Positions 18,773 through 26,749 of a stretch of 64,000 bases of DNA are shown piece by piece (the first letter of the stretch is position 1; each line of letters opens with the position of its first letter). The position numbers were made by a program, and so were the translations under genes. The DNA is from an uncultured Bacteroides sp. (GTDB lineage Bacteria; Bacteroidota; Bacteroidia; Bacteroidales; Bacteroidaceae), in the NCBI GenBank assembly GCA_947038155.1, contig CAMQVH010000006.1, positions 1 through 64,000 of the forward strand, in the 5' to 3' direction. The notes under the pieces are model-generated. The model did no database searches. It was given only the letters and a program-made list of their open reading frames with translations, and was not told the origin of the DNA.

Positions 18773-19333
18773 TTACCAATCTTGCCATAAAAATAAGAGA
18801 AGAATTATCCAAAGCGGATTGAGGCGGCTGCGCAAGTACTTTAAAGCCTTGTACATATGCGCTTCTACCGTGCGGAGCGAAACTCCGAGAGCGTCGGCTA
18901 TCTCCTTGTTTTTCATGTCGTGAAGATAGCTGAGTTTGAAAACTTCCTTGCATTTGTCCGGCAGTTCGTTAATCGCGTCATAGATTTCTTTGCGAAGCTC
19001 CCTGTCTTCAATCTGCTGAATCACTTCGTTGTTGTCCGGCTGATAGAACTCTGCACGCCTCTGGTTGATTTCTTCCATGGCGGCACAGTAACCGTCTTCC
19101 ACGTTCCGGTGTTTCAGAACGTTGAGGGCACGGGTATAGACAGCACGATAGAGAAAGGCTTGAATCTGGTCGCCTATTTCTATGCTGTTTTTTCGTCTCC
19201 ATAGTTCCACAAACACATCCTGTACCACATCTTCCGCATCTTCCTCGCCCACCAGGCGGGTGGCATAGAAGATGAGGCTGGGATAGTATCTGCGGAATAA
19301 CGTCTGATAGATTACATCGAAGTTTTCATTCAT
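18773..19333 (-). CDS. ECF-family RNA polymerase sigma-70 factor (BT3993-like)
   Basis: 186 residues. Region 2 is clear (YATRLVGEEDAEDVVQDVFVELWRR) and region 4 shows the helix-turn-helix (LPDKCKEVFKLSYLHDMKN, EIADALGVSLRTVEAHMYKAL). It matches the Bacteroides-specific sigma-70 subfamily that pairs with FecR proteins. The last ~14 residues (PLWIILLLFLWQDW) are strongly hydrophobic, an extension beyond region 4 seen in some members of this subfamily. When freed by the anti-sigma factor it is expected to transcribe the susCD operon. It sits between two GH92 genes, 22 bp after the upstream one. Confidence 0.95.
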   Translation of the reverse strand: MNENFDVIYQTLFRRYYPSLIFYATRLVGEEDAEDVVQDVFVELWRRKNSIEIGDQIQAFLYRAVYTRALNVLKHRNVEDGYCAAMEEINQRRAEFYQPDNNEVIQQIEDRELRKEIYDAINELPDKCKEVFKLSYLHDMKNKEIADALGVSLRTVEAHMYKALKYLRSRLNPLWIILLLFLWQDW

Positions 19334-19355
19334 TTTCTCAATAGTTTGGTTCGGT

Positions 19356-21599
19356 TTATTTTAACGGACACTTTTCTGAAAAAATGTTGATTTCTTTGGG
19401 AGTATCGCCCATTTCAAACTCGACGGTGGATCCACTCATGATTTGCTCATGAGTAAGGTATGTCTTGTCGTAAGGCTGTCCGTCTACTCTGACGGATTGG
19501 ATATAGATGTTCTTCTTGCTTACGTTGGGGGCAAGCACGCTGAAGGTCTTGCCGTTTACTAAATGCAACCGCATTTCGGGGAATAGGGGAGTGCCTATTT
19601 CGTACTTTCCACCGACGGGATTTACGGGATAGAATCCCATTGCGCTGAATACGTACCAGGCTGACATTTGTCCGCAGTCTTCGTTGCCGCAAAGTCCGGC
19701 AGGCTCGTTTTTGTAAAGCTCGTTCATGACTTTGGATACGTAGTATTGGGTTTGGTCACTGCATCCTACCGAGTTGAAGAGGTAGATGACGTGGTGGCTC
19801 GGTTCGTTGCCGTGCGCGTACTGGCCTATCATTCCCGTGCTGAAAAGCGGAAGTTCGGCATCTGCTGCCGGATGGTAGGTGAACATACTGTCCAGTTTTT
19901 CGGCAAATCTGTTTTTGCCGCCTGCAAGGTCTATCAGTCCGTCAACGTCGTGTTGTACCGACCAGAAATATTGCCATCCGTTGCTTTCGCAGATGTGCGG
20001 GGTGTAGTCGTCGGCTTTGAAGTTTTTGATAAAGGCTCCCTTGTCGTCACGTGGCTGCATGAAAGAGGTGGCGGGGTTGTAGACGTTCTTGTAGTTCTGC
20101 GAACGTTTGTAGAACGTCTCGGCGATGTCCTGCTTGCCCATCTTCTTAGCCATTTCGGCGATGCAATAATCATCGAAGGCATATTCCAGTGTCTTGGATA
20201 GCGACCAGTTTTCGGCGTTGTAGTGGTCTGTCACGTTGTAGGGGATGTATCCCAATTCCTTGTAGAGTCCGATGCCGCGGTAGTTGTCGAGGTTGGCGGT
20301 TGCTACACAGGCGTTCAATGCTTTTTCCGCGTCGAAGTCGCCGATGCCTTTCAGATAGGCGTCTACGATGACAGGGACGGCGTGGTAGCCAATCATCATG
20401 TCCGTCTCGCTTCCGTAGAAGTTCCACACGGGCAGTCGTCCGTTCTGTTCGTAGAAGGCGATAAAGGATTTCACCATGTCGTTGACACGTTCCGGTTCGG
20501 TATAGGTGAAGAGCGGATGGGCGGCACGGTAGGTATCCCAAAGGGAGAAGGTACTGTAATTCACCCAGCCGTCGGATTGGTGTATCTTTTTGTCGGGGCC
20601 GTAGTAGGCTCCGTCTACGTCGTTGTAAATGGTGGGGGCAATCATCGAATGATAGAGGGCGGTGTAGAAATTGACTTTGTCGTCCTCGTTGTCGCCTTTT
20701 ATTTCAATCTTTCCGAGTTGCCGGTTCCAGTTTGCTTTCGTTTTGGTGAGGTATTTGTCGAAGTCGTTTTCGGGTACTTCGGCTTGCAGGTTTTTGGCTG
20801 CGCCTTCCATGCTTGTGCCGGAAATAGCTGTGTTTACGAGAATCTGTTCGCCTTCCTTGGTGTTGAAGTCGAAACGGGCGATGACGGCTGTGCCGATGCG
20901 CTTGTTTTCCTTGATGATGGCTGTTGTGTCCAACTCCATTTTCTCAAAAGGACGGGAGAAGCGGGTGCGGAAGTAGATGTGCTGGTCGCGTGCCCATCCG
21001 TCGGAAAAACGGTAGCCTTGGATGGTGACGGAGTCTACGACTTCGATATGCGCATCGTTGGTGAAATCCCAGTTCATGGCTTTCTTCAAGTTCAGGAAGA
21101 TGGCGGATTGGGCTTCGGGAAAGGTGTAACGCTGGATGCCACAACGCTCGGTGGCAGTCAGTTCGACGTTGATGTTGTAATCTGTCAGGCGTACTTGATA
21201 ATAACCGGCATGAGCACTTTCATCCTTGTGGGAGAATGTAGAGTGGATACCAAGCGGTGCTTCTGCTTCTTTGTAGGGAAGGGTGACAGGCATGAAAGAG
21301 ATATCATACAAGTCTCCTGCTCCAGTGCCGGAGAGGTGCGTGTGGCTGAATCCGGCGATTGTGCTGTCCGGATAGAAATAGCCTGAGATGCGGTCCCATC
21401 CGGGGAGTCCGTTATCGGGGCTGAGTTGCACCATACCGAAAGGGGCTTGCGCACCTGGGTAGGTGTTTCCGGTAAAGTCGGTTCCGATAAATGGGTTTAC
21501 ATAAGACGTGTAATCTGTTTCGTGTTTTTCTTGCGCAGGGGTACAAGAAATGAGCATGCAGGTTAACAGCAGGCATAGATAAGTAAATGTTCTCATCAT
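19356..21599 (-). CDS. GH92 alpha-mannosidase lipoprotein (BT3994-like)
   Basis: 747-residue GH92 protein, lipobox ISC near residue 19. The family signature YVNPFIGTDFTGNTYPGAQAPFGM follows. Expected acid E538 (in CESNGWQYFW); base motif GNEDCGQMSAWYVFSAMGFYPV with N639, E640 and D641. It is the first gene of the - operon and precedes the sigma/anti-sigma pair by 22 bp, so the regulator genes are transcribed with mannosidase genes. A -7 element lies about 70 bp upstream. Linkage specificity is not deducible from the sequence; high-mannose N-glycan is the likely source substrate given the locus. Confidence 0.92.
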   Translation of the reverse strand: MMRTFTYLCLLLTCMLISCTPAQEKHETDYTSYVNPFIGTDFTGNTYPGAQAPFGMVQLSPDNGLPGWDRISGYFYPDSTIAGFSHTHLSGTGAGDLYDISFMPVTLPYKEAEAPLGIHSTFSHKDESAHAGYYQVRLTDYNINVELTATERCGIQRYTFPEAQSAIFLNLKKAMNWDFTNDAHIEVVDSVTIQGYRFSDGWARDQHIYFRTRFSRPFEKMELDTTAIIKENKRIGTAVIARFDFNTKEGEQILVNTAISGTSMEGAAKNLQAEVPENDFDKYLTKTKANWNRQLGKIEIKGDNEDDKVNFYTALYHSMIAPTIYNDVDGAYYGPDKKIHQSDGWVNYSTFSLWDTYRAAHPLFTYTEPERVNDMVKSFIAFYEQNGRLPVWNFYGSETDMMIGYHAVPVIVDAYLKGIGDFDAEKALNACVATANLDNYRGIGLYKELGYIPYNVTDHYNAENWSLSKTLEYAFDDYCIAEMAKKMGKQDIAETFYKRSQNYKNVYNPATSFMQPRDDKGAFIKNFKADDYTPHICESNGWQYFWSVQHDVDGLIDLAGGKNRFAEKLDSMFTYHPAADAELPLFSTGMIGQYAHGNEPSHHVIYLFNSVGCSDQTQYYVSKVMNELYKNEPAGLCGNEDCGQMSAWYVFSAMGFYPVNPVGGKYEIGTPLFPEMRLHLVNGKTFSVLAPNVSKKNIYIQSVRVDGQPYDKTYLTHEQIMSGSTVEFEMGDTPKEINIFSEKCPLK

Positions 21600-21665
21600 T
21601 TTTCAGGTATTAGTGATTACTTATTTTATTTATTTGAAGGATAAGAAAAATAATTAATATGTTTG

Positions 21666-21673
21666 CAAAGGTA
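21666..21673 (-). promoter_or_regulatory. -7 promoter element for the GH92/sigma operon
   Basis: The minus strand reads TACCTTTG, matching TAnnTTTG, 67 bp before the ATG at 21599. The -33 region is not convincing. If real, basal expression of the sigma/anti-sigma pair would rely on the housekeeping sigma. Confidence 0.4.
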
Positions 21674-21771
21674 GAAAAAAACTGTAACAGTTGCCTAAAG
21701 TCTGAAGGAAATTCGTGAGGAAAGTATGTCTGTCTGAAGAAAAATAAGGTCTTGTGTTGACAAGAATAGAT

Positions 21772-21841
21772 AAGTCTGTATCGGTTCCCCCCCTTATCAG
21801 GGAAGAGCAACCTTTCCGGAAGGAGGGGAAACCATACAGAC
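21772..21841 (-). terminator. large hairpin after the BspA-like gene
   Basis: GTCTGTAT...GGTTCCCC and GGGGAAACC...ATACAGAC pair over about 20 bp, with a GGAAGAGCAACCTTTCC inner hairpin. It lies about 25 bp past the stop of the gene at 21865. On the minus strand it is followed only by a modest T-rich stretch; on the plus strand by seven T's. Confidence 0.55.
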
Positions 21842-21864
21842 GTTTTTTTGAGAATATCCGGTTA

Positions 21865-24800
21865 TTATTTTACTTCTTCACCGTTGTCATTCACATAGTG
21901 TATTTCTTTCCACGTGTTTCCTGCCCATACATTCGGTCCGGTTGCCAAAGGTGACCCGTTGCCACCCGGACGCTTGCTTTCGTGCAAGTAAAGGATGGTG
22001 GATTCCGGATGATCGAACACCAAAGCATTCGTACTTGTTAAAGTGATGTTCTGATTGGTGGTGAAACGCAGAGAGTTCAGCGTGGAGGATAGCAGGATAG
22101 TGGAGCCTAATTTTGTGCAATTGGGGAAATCGAGCGCATCGAATGTGGTGTATGCCAAGGCAGATTGCTCTATCTCTTTGACAGCACTGAAATCGGTCTC
22201 CGTGACGGTTCCGCAGTTGCTGAAAACACTGCTTTTCATTATTTGTAGTTTGGGAACTCGTATTTTGCCGATACTGCTGCAACCTCGGAAGGCATTCGAT
22301 TCCAATGAGACGATATTGCTCAAGTCGGGCATCGAAAGAGACGCACAATCGTAGAACCCTTGATAGTCTACGGATGTGATATGGCCTAAGTTGATTTCAG
22401 ACAGGGAGGTGCAGTCTCTGAACGCTTCTCTTGGGATTTCCGACAGTTGTTCGCTCAATGTGACATGTGTCAATGCTTTGCAAGATTGAAAAGCGTTAGC
22501 TCCAAACGTAAGGAGGCTTTCTAAATTGGCGGACTGCAATGCCGTGGCGTACATGGCATTGCTTCCTATTGATTCGACTTTGCTTAAATCGATGTTCACC
22601 AATTGCGTACAGTTCCAAAAAGCTTTATCTTCCAAAGCTGTCACGTTCTTCAAATCTATGCTTGCCAAGGCAGAGCACCCGTTGAAGGCATCGCTCTTTA
22701 TCGTTGTCACCGTTTCTCCCAATGTGACATCGGTCAGTGAAGTGCACAAGGCAAAGGCGCTGGACTCTATGGCAGGCAGATTTTTTATATGGACACTTGT
22801 CAAAGACTGACAATGGGAGAAAACACTGTGTTGCATTTCTGTGACGTTGTCCAAATGGATGTCTGCGAGCTGCTTGCAGCCCATAAATGCGCCATATAAT
22901 AAAGTAGTCGCATTCTTTAAGTCTACGCTTGTCAGAGATTCGCAGTCTCTAAAGCACAAGGGGCTCAAGGTGGTCAGGTTCTCACCTAATGATACTTGTT
23001 TCAACGATTGACAGCCGGAAAATGCAGATTCTCCTATGGTAGTTGCATTGCTTAAGTGGATGTTTTGAAGTGATGTATTGTCCTCAAAAGCATTATTGCC
23101 GATAGATGCCGCTTTTTCCAAATTGACATCAGATAATGCTTTGCAACGATAGAATGCTCTTTCTCCGATTTCTGTAATACTGTTTAGATTGATGTCAGTC
23201 AATGCATTACAATCCCCAAAAGTTCTATAGGGAATAGCTGTTATCGTTTCACTAAGAACGACTTTCTTTAAAGATTCACACTGGTTGAATACTTCGCTGC
23301 CGATTGTTTTTACGTTTGGAAGGTTGGCCTCAGTCAAGGAAGAACAACTGATGAATGCATCGTTTCCTAATGTCTCAACTTTCTCTAAATTGATATTGTT
23401 TAAGGCGCTGCAACCTGAGAAGCCGTGTTCGCCGATAGAGATGATGTTGTCTGTGCGGATGTTGTTCAAAGACCTGCATCCTTTGAACGCCCCATATCCA
23501 ATCCGGGTAACGTGGTCGAGTTTAATGTTTGTCAATGAACTGCAAGCATCAAAACAATAATCGGGAATTTCATTCACTTCACCTAACTCCACTTGCATGA
23601 GTGACTTGCATCCTTGAAAGACTCCGTTGCCTAACGAAGTTACATTTTTCAGATTCAACTCGACTAAGGAAGAGCAGTCGTGAAAGGCGTCTTGCTCTAT
23701 TTTTGTCACATTCTCAAGGTTGATTTCCGACAATGCCGAAGCTCTATAAAAGGCCTTTTCACCTATTTCCGTTACCGAAGCAGGGAGGATTACTTTTCGA
23801 ATCATGTGGTTCTCGTAGGATGTCAAAGCAGAATGATTGAAGAATGCATTGCTCGGCAGGCATGTCCATCCTGTCACTCCGCTTAAATCGAGCGTTTTGA
23901 GCACATGATGTCCTCTGTCCTGTATGTTGTATGCCCAGTCTCTTAGCAAGGTGAGGTCGTGAGTTGTGTTCATCGCTCCTGCAATGGCAAGTTGTCCCTC
24001 TTCGGAGATAGCGTTGTCCAGCATGACGGCAGTCAGTGTGCCCGGTTCTTCAAGTACAATGGTATACATGGGCTGAGGCGTAGAGGGAAGTGCTTCTCCA
24101 CCGGGTATGGTGGCATCTGTCCATTCTTCTACGGTGACATCATCAATTTGCAACAGATTTTTTTTCACCGTCAATGTGTACGTATAACTCTTTCCGGCTT
24201 CGCAGGCGGGGATACCTGCGGCTTTCATTTCGGTCTCCTCTTCGCCGTGCCTGATGCGCAAGGTGATGAAATCGTTGTCAGCCCGGGCAGCTCCCGGAAC
24301 AACGAGCGCAGTATAGGTGCATCCTATTCCTCCGTTGAAGGTTCCTCCTTTCAGAGGAGCGATGCCGACCGGGTTGCCGGAAGGAGTGCCGTCTATGACC
24401 AACTGTTCGTATCCCGACGAAATGGAGAGTGTGTCTACGTATGGTTGCGTCTTGCCGAAGTCGTTGAAGGCTGCGATGCGGATAACGATGCGTGCCATAT
24501 GTCGCTGCATGGCGAGTTGCAGCGTTTCATCAGCCGGTTTGGAAGGATATGTCGTTTGTCCGGTCATGTAGTCGGCAAGGGCTATGGATGGTTCGTCGTG
24601 CTGGATGTGGGGCACAGAGAAACTGGTGAGAGAAGCCGTCGTGCTGTTGCCTGGATAGAAAGCGTTGTAGGTAGTTTCCGCCTCTTTCCAAATAAGGTAA
24701 TTATCCGTTTGGATGGGTGACCATTCTCCGCTGATACCGTTGTAAGAGTAGATGGCGTGTGCTTCTCCATCGGACACGTACAGTTGGTCGCCGGTGGAAA

Positions 24801-24987
24801 AGAGGGCTTGTGCGGTAACGTCCCCGGTAGGGAAACTACGTGTTTGTTTCTGGAAATCTTCAATTCCCGCTTTGATGCGGACAGCAACAGAACCGTTTGC
24901 TTTCTCTCCGTAATCTTGTTCCTGGTTGCAGGCGGCAAAAGCAAGCATTGCAGCCGGCAGTATATAGAGATAGTGTTTCTTTTTCAT
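21865..24987 (-). CDS. fimbrillin-like lipoprotein fused to a BspA-type leucine-rich-repeat array
   Basis: 1040-residue surface lipoprotein (lipobox AAC near residue 19). The first ~300 residues resemble Bacteroides fimbrillin-like (Mfa-like) domains: RSFPTGDVTAQALFSTGDQLYV, MARIVIRI, VVPGAARADNDFITLRI. Residues of about 340-1010 hold some 25 repeats of about 23 residues with the LRR_5/BspA pattern: I..NAF..C.SL..V.L..V...G. Examples are GNGVFQGCKSLMQVELGEV and GEHGFSGCSALNNINLEKV. Such repeats mediate adhesion or protein binding in BspA of Tannerella. It follows the fimbrillin-like gene at 25008 by 20 bp, so the two are one operon behind the structured leader. Confidence 0.85.
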   Translation of the reverse strand: MKKKHYLYILPAAMLAFAACNQEQDYGEKANGSVAVRIKAGIEDFQKQTRSFPTGDVTAQALFSTGDQLYVSDGEAHAIYSYNGISGEWSPIQTDNYLIWKEAETTYNAFYPGNSTTASLTSFSVPHIQHDEPSIALADYMTGQTTYPSKPADETLQLAMQRHMARIVIRIAAFNDFGKTQPYVDTLSISSGYEQLVIDGTPSGNPVGIAPLKGGTFNGGIGCTYTALVVPGAARADNDFITLRIRHGEEETEMKAAGIPACEAGKSYTYTLTVKKNLLQIDDVTVEEWTDATIPGGEALPSTPQPMYTIVLEEPGTLTAVMLDNAISEEGQLAIAGAMNTTHDLTLLRDWAYNIQDRGHHVLKTLDLSGVTGWTCLPSNAFFNHSALTSYENHMIRKVILPASVTEIGEKAFYRASALSEINLENVTKIEQDAFHDCSSLVELNLKNVTSLGNGVFQGCKSLMQVELGEVNEIPDYCFDACSSLTNIKLDHVTRIGYGAFKGCRSLNNIRTDNIISIGEHGFSGCSALNNINLEKVETLGNDAFISCSSLTEANLPNVKTIGSEVFNQCESLKKVVLSETITAIPYRTFGDCNALTDINLNSITEIGERAFYRCKALSDVNLEKAASIGNNAFEDNTSLQNIHLSNATTIGESAFSGCQSLKQVSLGENLTTLSPLCFRDCESLTSVDLKNATTLLYGAFMGCKQLADIHLDNVTEMQHSVFSHCQSLTSVHIKNLPAIESSAFALCTSLTDVTLGETVTTIKSDAFNGCSALASIDLKNVTALEDKAFWNCTQLVNIDLSKVESIGSNAMYATALQSANLESLLTFGANAFQSCKALTHVTLSEQLSEIPREAFRDCTSLSEINLGHITSVDYQGFYDCASLSMPDLSNIVSLESNAFRGCSSIGKIRVPKLQIMKSSVFSNCGTVTETDFSAVKEIEQSALAYTTFDALDFPNCTKLGSTILLSSTLNSLRFTTNQNITLTSTNALVFDHPESTILYLHESKRPGGNGSPLATGPNVWAGNTWKEIHYVNDNGEEVK

Positions 24988-25007
24988 ATTATCTGTGATT
25001 CATTTAT

Positions 25008-25973
25008 TTAGATTGTAACATGGATAGGGGTGTCTTCTTCGGTGGATGTGTCCCATGGTGAGGAAGATACGGAAGTTTTCACCACGATTTCTCCTTTGTT
25101 CGCTGTGAGATTCAGTGTATACCGGACACCGTTTTCGAAGGTGACCGCATCGGGAGAAGTCCAGGAATAGTCCACATCGTTGATGCGGAACGTGACAGAC
25201 AGTGTGTTGGGGGAGATGGTCTGCGGGATTATGATACATTCGTAAGTAGACACTCCGTTCTGAGACTGTGTGGCGGCTGGCACATAATTGGTGAACCGTG
25301 CAATAACGGTGCCCGTTCCGATTGCCGATGCTGTGACTTTGGGCGTGGAAGCGGCAAAATTACAGGTACCGGCTATAACGGTACCGTTCACTTTCAGGTC
25401 GGACAGCGGGTTTTGAGCAGGGATAGATGGGGCATTCATATCCGCTCCTAATGTGACAACTACCTTTAGTTGGCTCATTGCGTGCGATAAAGACAGACGA
25501 ATCTTTCCGTCTACTAAGTCAGTGGCAGGATTTATTTGCTGTTTGGAAAGCAAGAAGTCTGATTGTTTCCCGGCATCTTCGGTAGATTGGTCGCTTTCTA
25601 CCCGTACGGGAACATTCGCCGACAAATCGTAAAGATCGCCCTCAACATAAGGAGCGTAGGCAAGGACAGTTACTGCCTGCGTGTTGTTTTGCCAAAGCAT
25701 TTGCGTGTCAGATATCCATTCGGCACCGATTGCTGCACGGCTCATCCGGACATTCCGGTAACAGTGTGCTTCGCTTTTCGGGTTGTCTACGTTGATTCCG
25801 AACTCCATCAGGTTTCCGCTTTCGTTGAACGAGCGGGTGGACGGTGTGTCTACGGAGGCGTCTATGCGTATTACTCCGTCGGCAGGGAAATTGGGGTTGG
25901 TCGGCTTTTCTTCCTCAGAACAGCCTGCGAATGTCGCCATTAATAGCGATATCGCCAGAATTTTGTTTTTCAT
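25008..25973 (-). CDS. fimbrillin family lipoprotein
   Basis: 321 residues from the ATG at 25973, which begins a textbook lipoprotein signal (MKNKILAISLLMATFAGC). A longer frame extends upstream to 26168 but runs into the structured leader and is not used. Post-lipobox sequence contains the fimbrillin hallmarks PSTRSFNESG, IRLSLSHAMSQLKVVV, and YECIIIPQTISPNTLSVTFRI. It probably forms or decorates a fimbria-like surface fibre, with the BspA-like protein downstream as partner or tip. The trigger for its expression may lie in the leader at 26052-26390. Confidence 0.85.
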   Translation of the reverse strand: MKNKILAISLLMATFAGCSEEEKPTNPNFPADGVIRIDASVDTPSTRSFNESGNLMEFGINVDNPKSEAHCYRNVRMSRAAIGAEWISDTQMLWQNNTQAVTVLAYAPYVEGDLYDLSANVPVRVESDQSTEDAGKQSDFLLSKQQINPATDLVDGKIRLSLSHAMSQLKVVVTLGADMNAPSIPAQNPLSDLKVNGTVIAGTCNFAASTPKVTASAIGTGTVIARFTNYVPAATQSQNGVSTYECIIIPQTISPNTLSVTFRINDVDYSWTSPDAVTFENGVRYTLNLTANKGEIVVKTSVSSSPWDTSTEEDTPIHVTI

Positions 25974-26051
25974 ATGTCTAAAAAACGGTGTTTGTTGTCC
26001 GCCGATTCCCCTTAACGGACGGATTTGTCTATCGGGTTGCTGTACATAAAT

Positions 26052-26390
26052 AAAAAAGAAAGGCGTGAGGAATCTGTACCAGTCGCTCGCTCCACTGTCT
26101 GAGGCCTTCGCATTGCCCATCGTAGTCAGAACGAGCAACGCAGAAGCCCACGCCGATATGTATAACAATACCCATCATGCCCTTCCTTGGGAGGAAGGGC
26201 ATCCCCATGATAGTGTTGTATGAACATACCACGCAGACATCTACCGTTGCTTTGCTTTGGACTACGATTTAAAAGTTGCGAAGTTTCAAACAGTCAAAAG
26301 ACAAAACGTAAGTAAACGTCTTTCTTTAATAAATATTTCCCCCCAACCTCTTCCTGACTTCAACAACTTGAAGCATCGGCGTGGGAAGTG
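26052..26390 (-). promoter_or_regulatory. structured leader RNA / candidate attenuator or sRNA ahead of the fimbrillin operon
   Basis: Read on the minus strand. Near the 5' end, CCCACGCCGAT (26385-26375) is the exact complement of ATCGGCGTGGG (26157-26147), enclosing ~217 nt. The same GGCGTGGG can instead pair with CCTCACGCC (26070-26062), which is followed by TTTCTTTTTT: a terminator. Inside are a 10-bp perfect hairpin (ATGCCCTTCC/GGAAGGGCAT, 26202-26177) flanked by a second helix, and a long GGCTTCTGCGTTGC/GCAATGCGAAGGCC hairpin. Several pairs are G-U only on this strand, which fixes the orientation. A TATCTTTG -7 element lies at 26401-26394. No known riboswitch consensus is recognised; it could also be a free-standing small RNA. 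Confidence 0.55.
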
Positions 26391-26393
26391 TGA

Positions 26394-26401
26394 CAAAGAT
26401 A
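26394..26401 (-). promoter_or_regulatory. -7 promoter element for the fimbrillin leader
   Basis: Minus strand TATCTTTG, a perfect TAnnTTTG match. It would start transcription near 26387, just before the 5' arm of the leader's closing stem. No good -33 element is seen. From here to 26680 (about 280 bp) I see no supported gene. Confidence 0.45.
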
Positions 26402-26680
26402 CGGAAAAAAAACAATAGGTGCATGGAAATTGTTGTTTTTATTTGGATGTTTTCTTTCTAATGATTGTTGATTGGAGGAGGGGTTAGGAGAATCATCGCA
26501 GGATTAGTGTATCGCATTCGGAAGAGGTAGCTTTCTTGTCAACAAGATTTTTTATCTCACTTGGGTCTGATAATTGTAACACCAAAGTGAAATGAAAGAA
26601 AAATACGGGGGAAAGTTACTGGTGCTCAATGAAATGCTTACAGATGAGCAACAAAACGGTAATTCGTAGGGAGTGCCATA

Positions 26681-26730
26681 AAAAGAGACGTGCCGCAAGG
26701 GAGTTTTTCACCTTGCGACACGTCTCTTTT
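26681..26730 (-). terminator. intrinsic terminator of alaS
   Basis: AAAAGAGACGTG-CCGCAAGG and CCTTGCG-ACACGTCTCTTTT pair over 20 bp with one mismatch and a 10-nt loop. It begins 20 bp after the alaS stop and has T/A runs on both sides, so it can act in both directions. Confidence 0.9.
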
Positions 26731-26749
26731 ATTGGAGGGTAACTTGCTT

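Noticed and set aside
20223..21386. 387-codon plus-strand frame
   Set aside because: It lies entirely antisense to a well-supported GH92 gene and its translation has no family features.
23959..24720. 253-codon plus-strand frame
   Set aside because: Antisense shadow of the fimbrillin-like part of the BspA-type gene.
25974..26168. N-terminal 65-residue extension of the fimbrillin-like protein
   Set aside because: It would precede a perfect lipoprotein signal and overlaps the structured leader and terminator.
26052..26390. Known riboswitch or housekeeping RNA (cobalamin, TPP, RNase P, SRP, tmRNA)
   Set aside because: None of their conserved core sequences can be found; 6S RNA could not be decided by eye.
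26592..26669. 25-codon frame upstream of the alaS terminator on the plus strand
   Set aside because: No promoter, paralogue or terminator of its own; too short to support without other evidence.
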